Origin: Mycobacterium sp. DL440
Lineage (GTDB): Bacteria > Actinomycetota > Actinomycetes > Mycobacteriales > Mycobacteriaceae
Direction: 5' to 3'
Length of the DNA: 64,000 bases
Assembly (NCBI RefSeq): GCF_011745145.1
Contig: NZ_CP050191.1
Coordinates: forward strand, 5,248,147 to 5,312,146
A program made the translations under genes and the position numbers. Below the pieces are notes generated by a model. It had not been told where the DNA came from, did no database searches, and saw only the letters and a program-made list of their open reading frames with translations. This document shows, in pieces, positions 34,360 to 46,825 of this stretch. Each line of letters starts with the position of its first letter. Position 1 is the first letter of the stretch.

Positions 34360-34776
34360 TTACCGGGCCGCGAAACCGGCCTGGGTGAGCGCGTCGAGGA
34401 CATCGAGAGGGTCTGTTCCTAGATCCCACCGCGTGAGGACGACCAGACGGTCATCGACCGTGTCGATCTCCAGTAGCCGGACCTTGCGGGCGATGCGGCG
34501 GAACTCGGTGATGCGGATCTGTCGGATCTCATCACGGCTATATGTCCGGGCGTGCCACCAACCGGCGACCGTGAGACTGTCTTGGTTGATTGCCAGTTTC
34601 GGCCGGGCTCGCCACGACAATGTTGCGAACGTGAGCAATCCCACCCCAGCTATGCCGGCAAGAACACGTCCGGGCGGGTCTGTGATCACGGTCACAGCTG
34701 CGATAGCCATCGCTAGTCCGGCTATGGCGCAACCTGCGACTCCAGCGGCGGGTGCGCTCCAATGAGTTTGCTGCAC
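34360..34776 (-). CDS. PH-domain membrane protein (Rv0010c-like)
   Basis: A 138-aa protein with two N-terminal hydrophobic helices (VAGCAIAGLAMAIAAVTVI and RVLAGIAGVGLLTFATLSW) and a bacterial PH-like beta domain (LAINQDSLTVAGWWHARTYS, then DEIRQIRITEF). The same gene lies between ppiA and crgA in M. tuberculosis. No function is established. Confidence 0.8.
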   Translation of the reverse strand: MQQTHWSAPAAGVAGCAIAGLAMAIAAVTVITDPPGRVLAGIAGVGLLTFATLSWRARPKLAINQDSLTVAGWWHARTYSRDEIRQIRITEFRRIARKVRLLEIDTVDDRLVVLTRWDLGTDPLDVLDALTQAGFAAR

Positions 34777-34931
34777 GGGTTCTTTACACCCTCTTACCGC
34801 GACTAATGGAGTTATCCACAGGTGCTATCCCCAATGGGGATGAATCACAACGATGTGATTGAGCATCGTCGACGTTGCTGAGCTGGTAACGCTGAAAACG
34901 TAAGATGAATTCATTATCGCTGGGTTTCCGA

Positions 34932-35216
34932 TCAGCGCCAGCGCATCGTGAGCAACAGCCCACTGATCATGAAGGCAAATGCGACCGCGTAATTCCACGG
35001 ACCCATATCGGCCATCCACTGAAGGAAGGACGGGGTGTCCACGGGATTCGTCGCGGCCAGCTGGAAAACCAGCAGCCACAACAGGCCGAACAGCATGAGA
35101 CCGATGAACAGCGCGACGAACCACACACTCGACGGTCCGGCTTTCACCTTGACCGGAGTCCGGCTCACCTGCTTGATGGTGAAATCGTTCTTCTTACGGA
35201 CTTTGGACTTGGGCAT
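34932..35216 (-). CDS. crgA: Cell division protein CrgA
   Basis: A 94-aa membrane protein that interacts with FtsZ, FtsQ, FtsI, Wag31 and CwsA. The basic N-terminus ([12 protein letters not shown]) precedes two transmembrane helices ([36 protein letters not shown]) and ends at RWR, as in the family. It is divergent from the DUF881 gene with 94 bp between starts. Confidence 0.95.
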   Translation of the reverse strand: MPKSKVRKKNDFTIKQVSRTPVKVKAGPSSVWFVALFIGLMLFGLLWLLVFQLAATNPVDTPSFLQWMADMGPWNYAVAFAFMISGLLLTMRWR

Positions 35217-35310
35217 GGGTACCTTCGCGGACAGTCGGCGTCACACGGTGCGACGATGAGGCAGGATGCCTCACGAGCCTAACGTAGCTGCACGTCCAGG
35301 AGAGACTGCG

Positions 35311-36060
35311 ATGGACCAACCGGATCGATCCCCCTGGCGCTTCGGCGTCCCGGTGGTCTGCCTCGCCGCCGGCCTGCTGCTGGCTGCCACGCACGGGGTC
35401 TCCGGTGGTGACGAGATTCGCCGCAGCGACGCGCCCCGACTCGTCGACCTGGTGCGTGAGGCCCAGCAGTCCGTCGACCGGCTGATGGTCCAGCGCGATG
35501 CCCTGGCCACCGAGATCGACAGCCATCACGGCGGATCGCCCAGCTCACACGCGGCGCTCGAGGCCATCACCCGCCGTTCGGCACAGTTGGCCGCCGACGC
35601 AGGCACGGTGCCCATGCGCGGGCCGGGCCTGGTGGTCACACTGAACGACGCGCAGCGCGACGCCCAGGGCCGCTTCCCGCGCGATGCCGCCCCCGACGAC
35701 CTCGTGGTGCACCAACAGGACATCCAGGCCGTCCTGAACGCACTCTGGAGTGCCGGTGCCGAAGGCATCCAGATGCAGGACCAACGCATCATCGCGACCT
35801 CGGCGCCCCGCTGCGTCGGCAACACCCTGCTGCTCAACGGCCGCACCTACAGCCCGCCCTACGTCATCACCGCGATCGGCGATGCCCCGGCCATGCAGGC
35901 GGCGCTGGCCGGCGCGCCGTACGTCACGCTCTACAAGCAGTACGTGGTCCGCTTCGGATTGGGCTATGTCGAGGAACCGCGCGCCGAGGTCGAGCTGACC
36001 GGGCACACGGAGCCGGTGCGGATGCGCTACGCGAAACCCGCGGGCCGAGTCGGCTATTAA
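35311..36060 (+). CDS. DUF881 family protein (Rv0012-like)
   Basis: A 249-aa membrane-anchored protein with one N-terminal helix (FGVPVVCLAAGLLLAATHGV) and an extracytoplasmic DUF881 domain (GPGLVVTLNDAQ, then DDLVVHQQDIQAVLNALWSAGAEGIQMQDQRI). An AGGAGAG element lies upstream of the ATG at 35311. DUF881 proteins are common beside division genes in Gram-positive bacteria; the role is unknown. trpG/pabA follows after 32 bp. Confidence 0.88.
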   Translation: MDQPDRSPWRFGVPVVCLAAGLLLAATHGVSGGDEIRRSDAPRLVDLVREAQQSVDRLMVQRDALATEIDSHHGGSPSSHAALEAITRRSAQLAADAGTVPMRGPGLVVTLNDAQRDAQGRFPRDAAPDDLVVHQQDIQAVLNALWSAGAEGIQMQDQRIIATSAPRCVGNTLLLNGRTYSPPYVITAIGDAPAMQAALAGAPYVTLYKQYVVRFGLGYVEEPRAEVELTGHTEPVRMRYAKPAGRVGY

Positions 36061-36092
36061 GTCCCTTTTGTTCGGGCCGGTAGCCTAAGTCA

Positions 36093-36744
36093 ATGCGGGT
36101 TCTGGTCGTCGACAACTATGACAGCTTCGTGTTCAACCTGGTCCAATACCTGGGCCAGCTCGGGGTGGACGCGCAGGTGTGGCGCAACGACGATCAGCGC
36201 CTGGCCACCGACGCCGACCTCGCCACGGTGGCAGCCGATTTCGACGGCGTACTGCTGAGCCCCGGTCCCGGCACCCCCGAACGAGCCGGTGCGACGATCC
36301 CTCTGGTCCACGCGTGCGCTGCGGCAGGCACTCCCCTACTGGGCGTCTGCCTCGGCCACCAGGCCATCGGGGTGGCGTTCGGCGGCACCGTCGACCGCGC
36401 ACCCGAACTGCTGCACGGCAAGACCAGCGTCGTCCACCACTCCGGCGCCGGGGTGCTCAAAGGTCTCCCCGACCCGTTCACTGCCACCCGCTACCACTCG
36501 CTGACGATCCTGCCCGAGACGGTGCCGGATGAGCTCGAGGTGACCGGGCAGACTGACAGCGGGGTCATCATGGCCGTGCGCCACCGCGAGCTGCCGATTC
36601 ACGGTGTGCAGTTCCACCCCGAGTCGATCCTGACCCAGGGCGGGCACCGCATGCTGGCCAACTGGCTGGGCGTGTGTGGTGCCGCTCCCGAAGAGCGCCT
36701 GGTAGCCGCCCTCGAAGACGAGGTGGCTCGCGCCGTGGCGGCCG

Positions 36745-36767
<23 letters not shown>
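36093..36767 (+). CDS. trpG: Glutamine amidotransferase of anthranilate/aminodeoxychorismate synthase
   Basis: Class I glutamine amidotransferase of 224 aa that supplies ammonia to the TrpE or PabB partner. The oxyanion segment LLSPGPGTP, nucleophile LLGVCLGHQAIG and His-Glu pair in GVQFHPES are all present. The gene is named trpG or pabA in mycobacteria, because it probably serves both tryptophan and folate pathways; the partner is not in this window. Its last 23 bp overlap the convergent 3' end of pknB. Confidence 0.92.
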
Positions 36768-38612
<1,845 letters not shown>

Positions 38613-38616
<4 letters not shown>

Positions 38617-39884
38617 CGCAGTATCTGTTCCGGTGCTTTCGGGACTGCCTGAGCGTCGGCTCCCGTAGGCACGATCACGTGGAATGCCAGATCCGGCAAC
38701 GCTGCCGGCGTCTGGTAGGGCGTCGTCTGGGTCACCGTGTCGGTGACCGTGGGCGGTGGTGACTGCTGCTGATCCTTGCGGTCCTGAGCATTGAGGACGA
38801 TCAGGATGGCGATCACGATAGCCAGCGCACCGAGTACCCCGGCGGCCCACAGCAGTGCCCGTTGACCCGACGAGAACGTGCGCCGCGGAGCCGGTGCAGG
38901 CCGATGGGCGGCCGTGGTCGGCCTGGCCCGGGTGGCGGTCACCGGGGTGCGGCCGGTGAGGTCGGCTGCGGCGCGGGCCTGCGCCGCTGACGGAACCGCG
39001 GCCGGAGCGGCCCGACCGAGCGTCGGGGCCTGGTTCGGACGCGGGGGACGACGGCCGGAACGCACCGCGGCAACGGCGTCGGCGAACGGACCACCCGACT
39101 TGTAGCGCATCCCCGGGTTCTTCACCAGGGTGATCTCGATCAGCTCGCGCACGTTGGGTGGCAGATCGGCCGGTAGTGGCGGTGGGGTCTCTTTGATGTG
39201 TTTCATCGCGACCGTCAGGGCACCGTCACCGGTAAACGGGCGCTTGCCCGAAACTGATTCGTAGCCAACGACTCCCAGCGCATAGACGTCGCTGGCGGCG
39301 GTGGCATCGTGGCCCAGGGCCTGCTCCGGGGCGATGTACTGGGCGGTGCCCATCACCATGCCGGTCTGGGTGACCGGGGCGGCGTCGACGGCCTTGGCGA
39401 TGCCGAAGTCGGTCAGCTTCACCTGGCCGGTCGGGGTGATCAGGATGTTGCCGGGCTTGACGTCGCGGTGGACGAGCCCGGCGGTGTGGGCCACCTGTAG
39501 CGCGCGGCCGGTCTGCTCGAGCATGTCCAGGGCATGCCGCAGTGACAGCCGCCCGGTGCGCTTGATCACCGAGTTCAGCGGCTCACCGTTGACGAGCTCC
39601 ATCACCAGGTAGGCGGTGCGGCCCTCGCCGTCGATATCGGTCTCGCCGTAGTCGTACACGCTGGCGATGCCCGGGTGGTTGAGCATGGCCACCGTGCGGG
39701 CCTCGGCCCGGAACCGCTCGACGAACTCGGCATCGGTGGAGAACTCAGCCTTGAGTACCTTGACCGCGACACGTCGGCCGAGCCGGGAGTCGACAGCCTC
39801 CCAGACCTGACCCATGCCGCCCGTGGCGATCAGCCGCTGCAGCCGGTACCGACCGGACAGCGTGACTCCCACGCGCGGGCTCAT
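38613..39884 (-). CDS. pknA: Serine/threonine protein kinase PknA
   Basis: A 423-aa membrane kinase regulating cell shape and division. The Gly-rich loop ATGGMGQV, catalytic Lys42 in [15 protein letters not shown] and DFGIAKA motifs are intact. A Pro/Ala-rich juxtamembrane region and one transmembrane helix ([22 protein letters not shown]) follow, with a short external tail and no PASTA domains. The ATG at 39884 matches the family start; the longer in-frame extension is Arg-rich and unlikely. It is coupled to pknB by a 4-bp overlap. Confidence 0.96.
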
Positions 39885-39906
39885 TTCTCGCCTCCGGCGA
39901 GGTGAC

Positions 39907-41385
39907 TCATGACGCCTCCCGCAGCGCCGCCGCAATGGTGGCGCGTCCGATCGGGGCGGCGAGTGCGCCGCCGGTGGCCGACAACCGGTCCCCGCCGTCC
40001 TCGATCAACACCGAGACCGCGACCTTGGGGTCGCTGGCCGGTGCGAATGCGATGTACCAGGCATGCGGCGGAGTGTTACGGGGATCCGTCCCGTGCTCTG
40101 CCGTACCGGTCTTAGAAGCGATCTGCACGCCGGCGATGGCTCCCTTCTGCTGAGTCACCTGCTCGGCGGCGACCATCAAGTCCGTAAGTGTAGCTGCGAC
40201 CTGGGGTGACACCGCCCGGCGCTCTTGAGCGGGCGCAGTGGTGGCGATCGTGGCCAGGTCGGGTCCTTTCAGGCTATCCACAAGATACGGGCGCATGGCG
40301 ATGCCGTCATTCGCAATGGTGGCGGCCACCTGCGCGTTCTGCAGGGGCGTCAACGCGACATCACGCTGCCCGATGCTGGACATACCCAGTGCCGCCGCAT
40401 CCGCAATGGGTCCGGTGGTCGATTCGGCCACCTGCAGCGGAATGGCCGGCGGTGTTTCGTCGAGTCCGAACGCCTGGGCGGTGGATTTGAGTTTGTCGGC
40501 GCCGGTGTTGAGGCCGAGTTGAACGAAGGCGGTGTTGCACGATTTGGCGAACGCCTCCCGCAGCGATGCGGTGGGACCGGGACCGCAGGAAGACCCGCCG
40601 AAATTCTCCAGCGTCGCGGTGCTGTCGGGCAGCGGGATCCGCGGCGCCGCGGTGAGCTGGGTATCCGGGGTGGCGCCGGACTGAAGGGCCGCCGCCGTGG
40701 TGATCACCTTGAACGTCGAGCCCGGCGGGTAGGTCTCCGAGATGGCGCGGTTCAGCAGCGGGGACTGCTCGTTGTCGCGCAACTGCTGCCAGGCCTGGCT
40801 CTGGGCGCCCAGATCGTGTGTGGCCAACTGGTTGGGGTCGTACGAGGGAGACGACGCCATGGCAAGGATCTTGCCTGTCGACGGCTCCAGGGCCACCACA
40901 GAGCCCTTGCAGGGGCCGTCGCTGCAGCCGTGCTGCAACGCATCCCAGGCCGCCTGCTGTACCTGTGGGTTGATCGTGGTGTCGACATTGCCGCCGCGCG
41001 GGTCGCGACCGGTGAAGAAATCTGCCAGCCGACGGCCGAACAGCCGCTCATCGGAGCCGTTGAGGATGGTGTCCTCGGCCCGCTCCAGCCCGGTGCTGGA
41101 ATAACCCAGCGAGTAGAACCCGGTGATCGGGGCGTAGACCTCGGGGTTGGGGTAGGTGCGCAGGAAGCGGAACCGGCCGTCGGTGGCCTCCGAGTAGGCC
41201 AGCAGCTGGCCACCGGCGGTGATCTGGCCCCGCTGCCGCGAATACTCGTCGAGCAGCACCCGCTGATTGCGCGGGTCGGCGCGTAGGCCGTCGGCCGTGA
41301 AGACCTGGGTGATCGTGGCATTGGCCAACAGCAGCACGATCAGCACCATGATCGTGACTGCCACCCGGCGCAGGGAGGTGTTCAT
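39907..41385 (-). CDS. pbpA: Penicillin-binding protein PbpA (transpeptidase)
   Basis: A 492-aa class B penicillin-binding protein that cross-links peptidoglycan with RodA. An N-terminal membrane anchor ([19 protein letters not shown]) precedes the dimerisation region and a transpeptidase domain with the active-site tetrad STFK ([15 protein letters not shown]), SCN (KSCNTAF) and KTGT ([10 protein letters not shown]). I start at the ATG at 41385, which overlaps the rodA stop (ATGA). A known PknB substrate in M. tuberculosis. Confidence 0.95.
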   Translation of the reverse strand: MNTSLRRVAVTIMVLIVLLLANATITQVFTADGLRADPRNQRVLLDEYSRQRGQITAGGQLLAYSEATDGRFRFLRTYPNPEVYAPITGFYSLGYSSTGLERAEDTILNGSDERLFGRRLADFFTGRDPRGGNVDTTINPQVQQAAWDALQHGCSDGPCKGSVVALEPSTGKILAMASSPSYDPNQLATHDLGAQSQAWQQLRDNEQSPLLNRAISETYPPGSTFKVITTAAALQSGATPDTQLTAAPRIPLPDSTATLENFGGSSCGPGPTASLREAFAKSCNTAFVQLGLNTGADKLKSTAQAFGLDETPPAIPLQVAESTTGPIADAAALGMSSIGQRDVALTPLQNAQVAATIANDGIAMRPYLVDSLKGPDLATIATTAPAQERRAVSPQVAATLTDLMVAAEQVTQQKGAIAGVQIASKTGTAEHGTDPRNTPPHAWYIAFAPASDPKVAVSVLIEDGGDRLSATGGALAAPIGRATIAAALREAS

Positions 41386-42797
41386 ACCTTCTCGATCACC
41401 TCGGTGCCGGCCGCGGCGATGGGGGTGGGGTTCGGCGCCGGTGTCGTCGTGATCGGCCGGCGTGCGGCGTGAGAGATGCGCACCAGGATGGCCAGCAGGA
41501 TGTAGTTGGCCAGCAGTGAGGACCCGCCGTAGGACATCCACGGCGTGGTCAGACCGGTCAAGGGGATCAGCTTGGTGACACCGCCCACCACGATGAACAA
41601 TTGGATCGCCAGGGTCGCGGCCAGCCCGGCGGCCAGCAGCTTGCCGAAGCTGTCGCGAACGGCGATCGCGGTCCGCATACCGCGGATGATGAAGATCGTG
41701 TAGAGCATGAGAACGCCTGCGAGCCCGACTAATCCGAGCTCCTCGCCGACCGCGGCGATGATGAAGTCAGTGGCTGCGGCGGGCACCGTTCCGGGTTGTC
41801 CGTTGCCCAGACCGGTGCCGAAGATGCCGCCGGTGGCGAAGCTGAACAGGGACTGCACGATCTGGTAACCGGCGCCGTCAGGATCGGCGAACGGGTCGAG
41901 CCACGTCTCCACCCGCACCCGGACATGACCGAAAACCTGGTACGCCACAACGCTTCCCACGGCGAACAGGGCCAGACCGATCACCACCCAGCTCAGCCGC
42001 TCGGTAGCCACGTAGACCAGCACCAGAAACGATGCGTACAGCAGAAGTGAGGTGCCCAAATCCTTTTCGAAAACCATCACGCCCACCGAGGCGGCCCAGG
42101 CCAGCAACAGGGGAGCCAGGTCGCGGGGCCGCGGCAGATCGAGTCCGAAGAAATGTTGTCCCGCACTGGTGAAGAGATCGCGCTTGGCCACCAGCACCGC
42201 GGCGAAGAAGATCAGCAGCAGAATCTTGGAGAACTCGGCAGGCTGAATCGAGAAGCCGGGGAACTGGATCCAGATCTTGGCGCCGTACTGTTCGGAGTAC
42301 CTCGCCGGCAGCAACGCCGGAATGACAAGCAGCACAAGGCCGGTCAGCGCACAGATGTATCCGTACCGGGCCAGCATGCGGTGATCGGTCAGCAACGCGA
42401 CCACGACGGAGAAGCCGATCACGCCGACCAGCAGCCACATCATCTGCTGGTTGGCGGTGCCGCCGAGCCCATCGGTTGCGGTTTCACCCTTGGCCAGATC
42501 GAGCCGGTGGATCATCACCAGGCCCAGCCCGTTGAGCAGCGCCACGACCGGCAACAGCAGCGGATCGGCGTAGGGCGCGAACCGTCGGATTGCCAGGTGG
42601 GCGATGCCCATCAGGGCAATGAAGGTGACCACGTAGCCGACCAGGTCCCAGCTCAGACCCTGCTCCTGGTTGGCCTCGACGATCAGCAGCGCGATGGTGG
42701 TGATGAAGGCTGCAAACCCCAGAAGCAGAAGTTCCGCGTTGCGCCGATTGGGTAGCGGCGGCATGACGGTGACCGGCGACTGGGGTTGAGTCGTCAT
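41382..42797 (-). CDS. rodA: SEDS peptidoglycan glycosyltransferase RodA
   Basis: A 471-aa polytopic SEDS-family protein (about ten hydrophobic helices) that polymerises lipid II, paired with PbpA. Conserved SEDS features include GSEFSKILLLIF-like AEFSKILLLIFFAAVLV, FEKDLGTSLLLYASFLVLVYVA and the C-terminal GGVTKLIPLTGLTTPWMSYGG. It overlaps pstP and pbpA by 4 bp each, so the block is tightly coupled. Confidence 0.95.
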   Translation of the reverse strand: MTTQPQSPVTVMPPLPNRRNAELLLLGFAAFITTIALLIVEANQEQGLSWDLVGYVVTFIALMGIAHLAIRRFAPYADPLLLPVVALLNGLGLVMIHRLDLAKGETATDGLGGTANQQMMWLLVGVIGFSVVVALLTDHRMLARYGYICALTGLVLLVIPALLPARYSEQYGAKIWIQFPGFSIQPAEFSKILLLIFFAAVLVAKRDLFTSAGQHFFGLDLPRPRDLAPLLLAWAASVGVMVFEKDLGTSLLLYASFLVLVYVATERLSWVVIGLALFAVGSVVAYQVFGHVRVRVETWLDPFADPDGAGYQIVQSLFSFATGGIFGTGLGNGQPGTVPAAATDFIIAAVGEELGLVGLAGVLMLYTIFIIRGMRTAIAVRDSFGKLLAAGLAATLAIQLFIVVGGVTKLIPLTGLTTPWMSYGGSSLLANYILLAILVRISHAARRPITTTPAPNPTPIAAAGTEVIEKV

Positions 42798-44317
42798 GAC
42801 ACGGCTCGGCAGTTTTTCCCCGGTTCTTGTGGTGGGGGCGGCAATGCAGTGACGGTCGGCGACGGTGTCGGTAGAACCGGGGCCGGGACAACGGCGGTCC
42901 CGGGCGCCCCAGGCACCGGGGATTCAGGCGCGGGTGTCTCGGGTGCCGGCGTCTCCGCGCCGGGTGCCGGAGTCGGTGCGGGTGCAGCGCCGGGTGACGG
43001 TGACGGGCTCGGCGGCGGCGAGGTCTTGGATGTCGTCGGCGCGGTACGCGGTGCGCACACCGGGAGGACGGAGCCGTGGGCCATGTCGTTGATCTGCTTG
43101 ATGGCCTCGTCCTGCGTGCCGCCGGGCAGGCCCGCGGTCACCGAGGTGCGCTCGGACGGACGCAGGTCGTCGACCGCCATCAACCGGCAGTCGAGACGGC
43201 TCTGGTCCTGATCGACGCTGATCAGCGACAGTTCATTGCGGGCGTTGAGACAGCCCAGGCGGTACGGCTCCTGCAAGGAGATGCCCAGAAACGAGCCCTG
43301 TACCCCGCGCATGATCGACACCGTGCCGTCATGTTCGGCGACGTAGTAGTTGTTGCGGATGATCTCCCGGCCGATCGCCAGCCCGCCGATGAGCACCAGC
43401 ACGAGCAGCACCGCGGCGAGGACGAACCGGCGTCGTGACCGTGGCTTGCGGTCGGGCTCGGCCGGCTGGGGAACCACCCGCTTGGGCTCGTTGCGGCGCG
43501 GGTTGAACGCCGAAGCCCGGCCGGCAGCCGTGTCCGGTGGCACGCTCTGGTCGTCGTCCCCGGACACCGCGCCCGCCAGGATGGGTTGGGTCTGTCCGTA
43601 GTCGTAGTCGACGACGTCGGCGACCACCACGGTCACGTTGTCCGGTCCGCCGCCGCGCAGCGCCAACTCGATCAACCGGTCGGCGCTCTCGGCGACGTCC
43701 TCGATCTGGAGCGCCTCGTGGATCGTCTCGTGGCTGACCGGATCGGACAGACCGTCCGAGCAGAGCATGTAGCGATCGCCGGCCTTGGCCTCGCGCACGA
43801 TCAGGGTCGGCTCAACCTCGTGGCCGGTCAGCGCCCGCATGATCAGCGAGCGCTGTGGATGGCTGTGAGCCTCCTCGGCAGTGATCCGACCCTCGTCGAC
43901 CAGAGTCTGGACAAAGGTGTCGTCCTTGGTGATCTGGGTGAGCTCACCATCGCGGAGCAGGTAGCCCCGGGAATCGCCGATGTGGAGCAGGCCGAGCCGG
44001 TTGCCTGCGAACAGGATCGCGGTAAGCGTGGTGCCCATGCCCTCGAGTTCCGGATCAGCCTCTACGTGGGCCGCGATCGCGGAGTTACCCTGGGCGACTG
44101 CCGTGTTGAGCTTGCCCAGCAGGTCGCCGCCGGGCTCGTCGTCGTCGAGGTGCGCCAGCGCCGCGATGACCAACTGTGAGGCCACCTCACCTGCGGCGTG
44201 GCCGCCCATGCCGTCGGCCAGCGCCAGCAACCGCGCCCCGGCGTACACCGAGTCCTCATTGTTGGCACGAACCAGCCCGCGATCACTGCGCGCGGCATAT
44301 CGGAGTACGAGGGTCAT
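42794..44317 (-). CDS. pstP: PP2C-type serine/threonine phosphatase PstP
   Basis: The phosphatase counteracting PknA/PknB, 507 aa. PP2C metal-binding motifs are RANNEDSVY, ALADGMGGHAAGE, LHIGDSRGYLL, LCSDGLSD and GGPDNVTVVVA. A transmembrane helix (RFVLAAVLLVLVLIGGLAIG) at ~305-325 precedes an extracytoplasmic domain and a low-complexity Pro-rich tail (TSPPPSPSPSPGAAPAPTP). The tail is a codon-level repeat likely to vary between strains. The stop overlaps the rodA start (ATGA). Confidence 0.96.
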   Translation of the reverse strand: MTLVLRYAARSDRGLVRANNEDSVYAGARLLALADGMGGHAAGEVASQLVIAALAHLDDDEPGGDLLGKLNTAVAQGNSAIAAHVEADPELEGMGTTLTAILFAGNRLGLLHIGDSRGYLLRDGELTQITKDDTFVQTLVDEGRITAEEAHSHPQRSLIMRALTGHEVEPTLIVREAKAGDRYMLCSDGLSDPVSHETIHEALQIEDVAESADRLIELALRGGGPDNVTVVVADVVDYDYGQTQPILAGAVSGDDDQSVPPDTAAGRASAFNPRRNEPKRVVPQPAEPDRKPRSRRRFVLAAVLLVLVLIGGLAIGREIIRNNYYVAEHDGTVSIMRGVQGSFLGISLQEPYRLGCLNARNELSLISVDQDQSRLDCRLMAVDDLRPSERTSVTAGLPGGTQDEAIKQINDMAHGSVLPVCAPRTAPTTSKTSPPPSPSPSPGAAPAPTPAPGAETPAPETPAPESPVPGAPGTAVVPAPVLPTPSPTVTALPPPPQEPGKNCRAVS

Positions 44318-44348
44318 GTTGTTTCTCGTGCTCCTCGCATGCGCGCGG

Positions 44349-44816
44349 TCACGGGCGCAACTCGATTACCGTTTTACCGATTCGGACCGGCGTCCCGATC
44401 GAAACCCTTACCGCTGTTGTCACCTTCGCCCTGTCAAGGTATGTGCCGTTGGTCGATCCTAGGTCCTCGACGTACCACTCCGAACCTCGTGGCGAGAGCC
44501 GGGCGTGGCGCGTCGAAGCGTAATCATCGGTGAGCACCAGAGTGGAGTCGTCGGCGCGGCCGATCAGCACCGGCTGGGCACCCAACGTGATGCGGGTACC
44601 GGCCAGCGCGCCCTCGGTGACCACCAATTGCCGCGCGATATGACGACGGTCACGACTCGGTAGCAGAGAGCCCCGGAGAGCCAACCCCCGGCGCACCATC
44701 ACCGCGCCCGTGGGCGCATAGATATCGGTCCGCAGGATGCGCAGCACCGACCAGATGAACAGCCACAACAGGAGGAGGAATCCGACGCGCGTCAGTTGCA
44801 GCACTAACCCCTGCAT
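44349..44816 (-). CDS. fhaB: FHA-domain membrane protein FhaB (FipA)
   Basis: A 155-aa protein with an N-terminal hydrophobic helix (FLLLLWLFIWSVLRILR) and a C-terminal FHA phosphothreonine-binding domain (PVLIGRADDSTLVLTDDYASTRHARL, STNGTYLDR). The start MQGLVLQLTRVG at 44816 matches the family. FipA links FtsZ and FtsQ in M. tuberculosis. It is the second gene of the operon, between fhaA and pstP. Confidence 0.95.
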   Translation of the reverse strand: MQGLVLQLTRVGFLLLLWLFIWSVLRILRTDIYAPTGAVMVRRGLALRGSLLPSRDRRHIARQLVVTEGALAGTRITLGAQPVLIGRADDSTLVLTDDYASTRHARLSPRGSEWYVEDLGSTNGTYLDRAKVTTAVRVSIGTPVRIGKTVIELRP

Positions 44817-44948
44817 CTGACGTCCTCTCCGTATCCGCCCCACTGGTACCGCTCAGCTACCGTCGGCAACGTCACGATACTTGGACGGCGTTCGCCGTGA
44901 GGGCGAAGCGGGGTGCTTGCCACTCAGGTGTGTCCGGTCTCGCCAGGC

Positions 44949-46406
44949 TCAGTGCACGCGCACGATGATCTCGGAATGGCCCAGCCGGATCACGTCACCG
45001 TCGGCCAACTGCCACTCCTGCACCGGCGCGTTGTTCACCGTGGTGCCGTTGGTGGAGTTGAGGTCTGACAGCAACGCGACCTGACCGTCCCACCGGATCT
45101 CGAGATGCCGGCGTGACACCCCGGTGTCGGGCAGACGGAACTGGGCGTCCTGACCGCGGCCGATCACGTTGGCGCCTTCGCGGAGCTGGTAGGTGCGGCC
45201 ACTGCCGTCGTCGAGCTGGAGGGTGACCGCAGCGCCACCTGCGGCATAGTCACCGCCGCCGTAGCCGCCCTGCTGGGCGCCGTAACCGGGCTGGCCGCCC
45301 TGGGGTGCGCCGTAGTCGCCACCGCCGTAGCCACCCGGCTCGGCATAACCTTGCTCGGGGTAGCCCGGCTCCGCGTAACCGCCGCCCTGCGGAGGCTCGG
45401 CGTAACCGCGGCCGTAATCCTGCGGCTGGCCGTAGTCCTGGCGCCCGTAGGGCTGGCCCCCGCCGTAGCCGCCCTGCTCGGGATAGCCGCCGCCTTGGCG
45501 GGGGTCCTGACGTCCGTAGTCGGGTTCGCCGCCGTAACCGGGCTGACCACCCTGCGGGGGTTGAGGGGGCTGGGCGTAGCCGCCACCCTGCGGGCCGCCG
45601 TAGCCACGGTCATAACCGCCGCCCTGCGGGCCGCCGTAGCCGGCGGGCGGGCGCGGCTGCTCGTAGGACTGCGGGGGATAGCCACCCTGGTCCGGGTAGC
45701 CGCCTTGATCGGGATACCCAGCTTGATCGGGATAGCCGCCCTGGTCCGGGTAACCACCCTGGTCGGGGTAGCCACCGCGCTCGCCGCCGTATCCACCGCG
45801 CTGCGGGGGGTAGCCGCCCTGATCCTGCGGGGGGTAGCCGCCTTGATCCGGCGGGTGCTGCCCGCCGCGGGGGTCATCCTGCGGGTGGCCATAACGGTCG
45901 TCGTAATAGTCGTCGCCGGGCCGCCCTTGTCCCTGGCCGCCGCGGTAATTCGGGTTATCGGTCATAGGTGGTTCTCCTGATTCTGCGGTGAACGCATGGT
46001 CGCCCCGGGCTCGCGCGGATTCGCCAGCGTTCGAATCGGGGTTAACCGCGCCATGTGCGCGGAACTGTCCGGTGTGCAAGTTCGGTGATTGCTCGAATCT
46101 AACGACCACATCACCATACGTTTGCCACCCCTGGTCACGAATGAATCCCCCCAGATGTTTGGCGAACGCCGACGAGGTCAGGTCAGTATCGGCGCTCACC
46201 TTCTGATAGTCAGTGCCACTGAGCGTAATTACGTAGTCGTTCGGTGCCAAAACTTGTCCACCGGCCACGGTACGGGCCCGGGACTCGGCTTCCCGGCACA
46301 ACGCCGTCTCTACTTCCTGGGGCACTATCGAGCCGCCGAAGACCCGGGCGAACGCATCGCCGACGGTCGACTCGAGTTTGCGTTCGATGCGGTCGACCAG
46401 ACCCAT
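44949..46406 (-). CDS. fhaA: FHA-domain protein FhaA
   Basis: A 485-aa cytoplasmic protein that binds phosphorylated MurJ. The N-terminal FhaA-specific domain ([25 protein letters not shown]) spans ~125 residues. A long Gly/Tyr/Gln/Pro repeat region (units such as DQGGYP and PQGGGY) follows, then a C-terminal FHA domain ([36 protein letters not shown]). First gene of the fhaA-pknB operon; the 273-bp region upstream should hold its promoter. The repeats run at DNA level from about 45230 to 45960. Confidence 0.96.
   Translation of the reverse strand: MGLVDRIERKLESTVGDAFARVFGGSIVPQEVETALCREAESRARTVAGGQVLAPNDYVITLSGTDYQKVSADTDLTSSAFAKHLGGFIRDQGWQTYGDVVVRFEQSPNLHTGQFRAHGAVNPDSNAGESARARGDHAFTAESGEPPMTDNPNYRGGQGQGRPGDDYYDDRYGHPQDDPRGGQHPPDQGGYPPQDQGGYPPQRGGYGGERGGYPDQGGYPDQGGYPDQAGYPDQGGYPDQGGYPPQSYEQPRPPAGYGGPQGGGYDRGYGGPQGGGYAQPPQPPQGGQPGYGGEPDYGRQDPRQGGGYPEQGGYGGGQPYGRQDYGQPQDYGRGYAEPPQGGGYAEPGYPEQGYAEPGGYGGGDYGAPQGGQPGYGAQQGGYGGGDYAAGGAAVTLQLDDGSGRTYQLREGANVIGRGQDAQFRLPDTGVSRRHLEIRWDGQVALLSDLNSTNGTTVNNAPVQEWQLADGDVIRLGHSEIIVRVH
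45230..45960 (-). repeat. Low-complexity Gly/Tyr/Pro-rich coding repeat in fhaA
   Basis: Imperfect tandem units coding for QGGYP-type and PQGGGY-type peptides run through the middle of fhaA, with several near-identical consecutive copies (for example four [12 protein letters not shown] units around 45690-45780). Such a tract can expand or contract. Confidence 0.8.
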
Positions 46407-46679
46407 GTCACCGCCCGCCTTTTCTCGTTGTCGTACGTCGCCTCGGCACGGCCACCCGTGCTCCCGCGTGTCGCTCTGGCCACACTGCTCACAAGCATGG
46501 TATCGGCCTGGTGCCGTAATGCGGGACCAACAGAACTCTGAGAATCCGATTGATGCAGGTCAGTGACCTGATCTAGATGAGGTTAAGGATTGCCTGACAG
46601 TCTGAGGCCGCCCGATCGGCCCGCTGATCGGGCGGTTTGGGAACGGCGCGCTCACAGTGTTACGCTCCCTCGGTCATTC

Positions 46680-46762
46680 GGGCGAGTGGCGGAATGGCAG
46701 ACGCGCTGGCTTCAGGTGCCAGTGTCCTTCGGGACGTGGGGGTTCAAGTCCCCCTTCGCCCA
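46680..46762 (+). tRNA. leuT: tRNA-Leu (CAG)
   Basis: An 83-nt class II tRNA. The acceptor GGGCGAG pairs with TTCGCCC. The anticodon stem CTGGC/GCCAG encloses TTCAGGT, with CAG at 46713-46715, and a variable arm GTCCTTCGGGAC is present. CCA is not encoded (the genome reads CAC after the discriminator). Confidence 0.95.
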
Positions 46763-46791
46763 CAGAGAGCGGTTCGACGAACTGCGACACC

Positions 46792-46825
46792 AAAGGCCGT
46801 GAACTCAGTTGAGTTCACGGCCTTT
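46792..46825. terminator. Strong hairpin terminator after tRNA-Leu
   Basis: A perfect 15-bp stem, AAAGGCCGTGAACTC (46792-46806) with GAGTTCACGGCCTTT (46811-46825), encloses loop AGTT, 30 bp after leuT. The A- and T-flanks make it work in either direction. Confidence 0.9.

Noticed and set aside
45230..45960. A CRISPR-like repeat array
   Set aside because: The repetition is imperfect, codon-phased and within the fhaA coding frame; there are no unique spacers of constant length.
44949..46000. The open frames on the plus strand opposite fhaA
   Set aside because: They come from the Gly/Pro/Tyr repeat structure of fhaA and show low-complexity sequence only.
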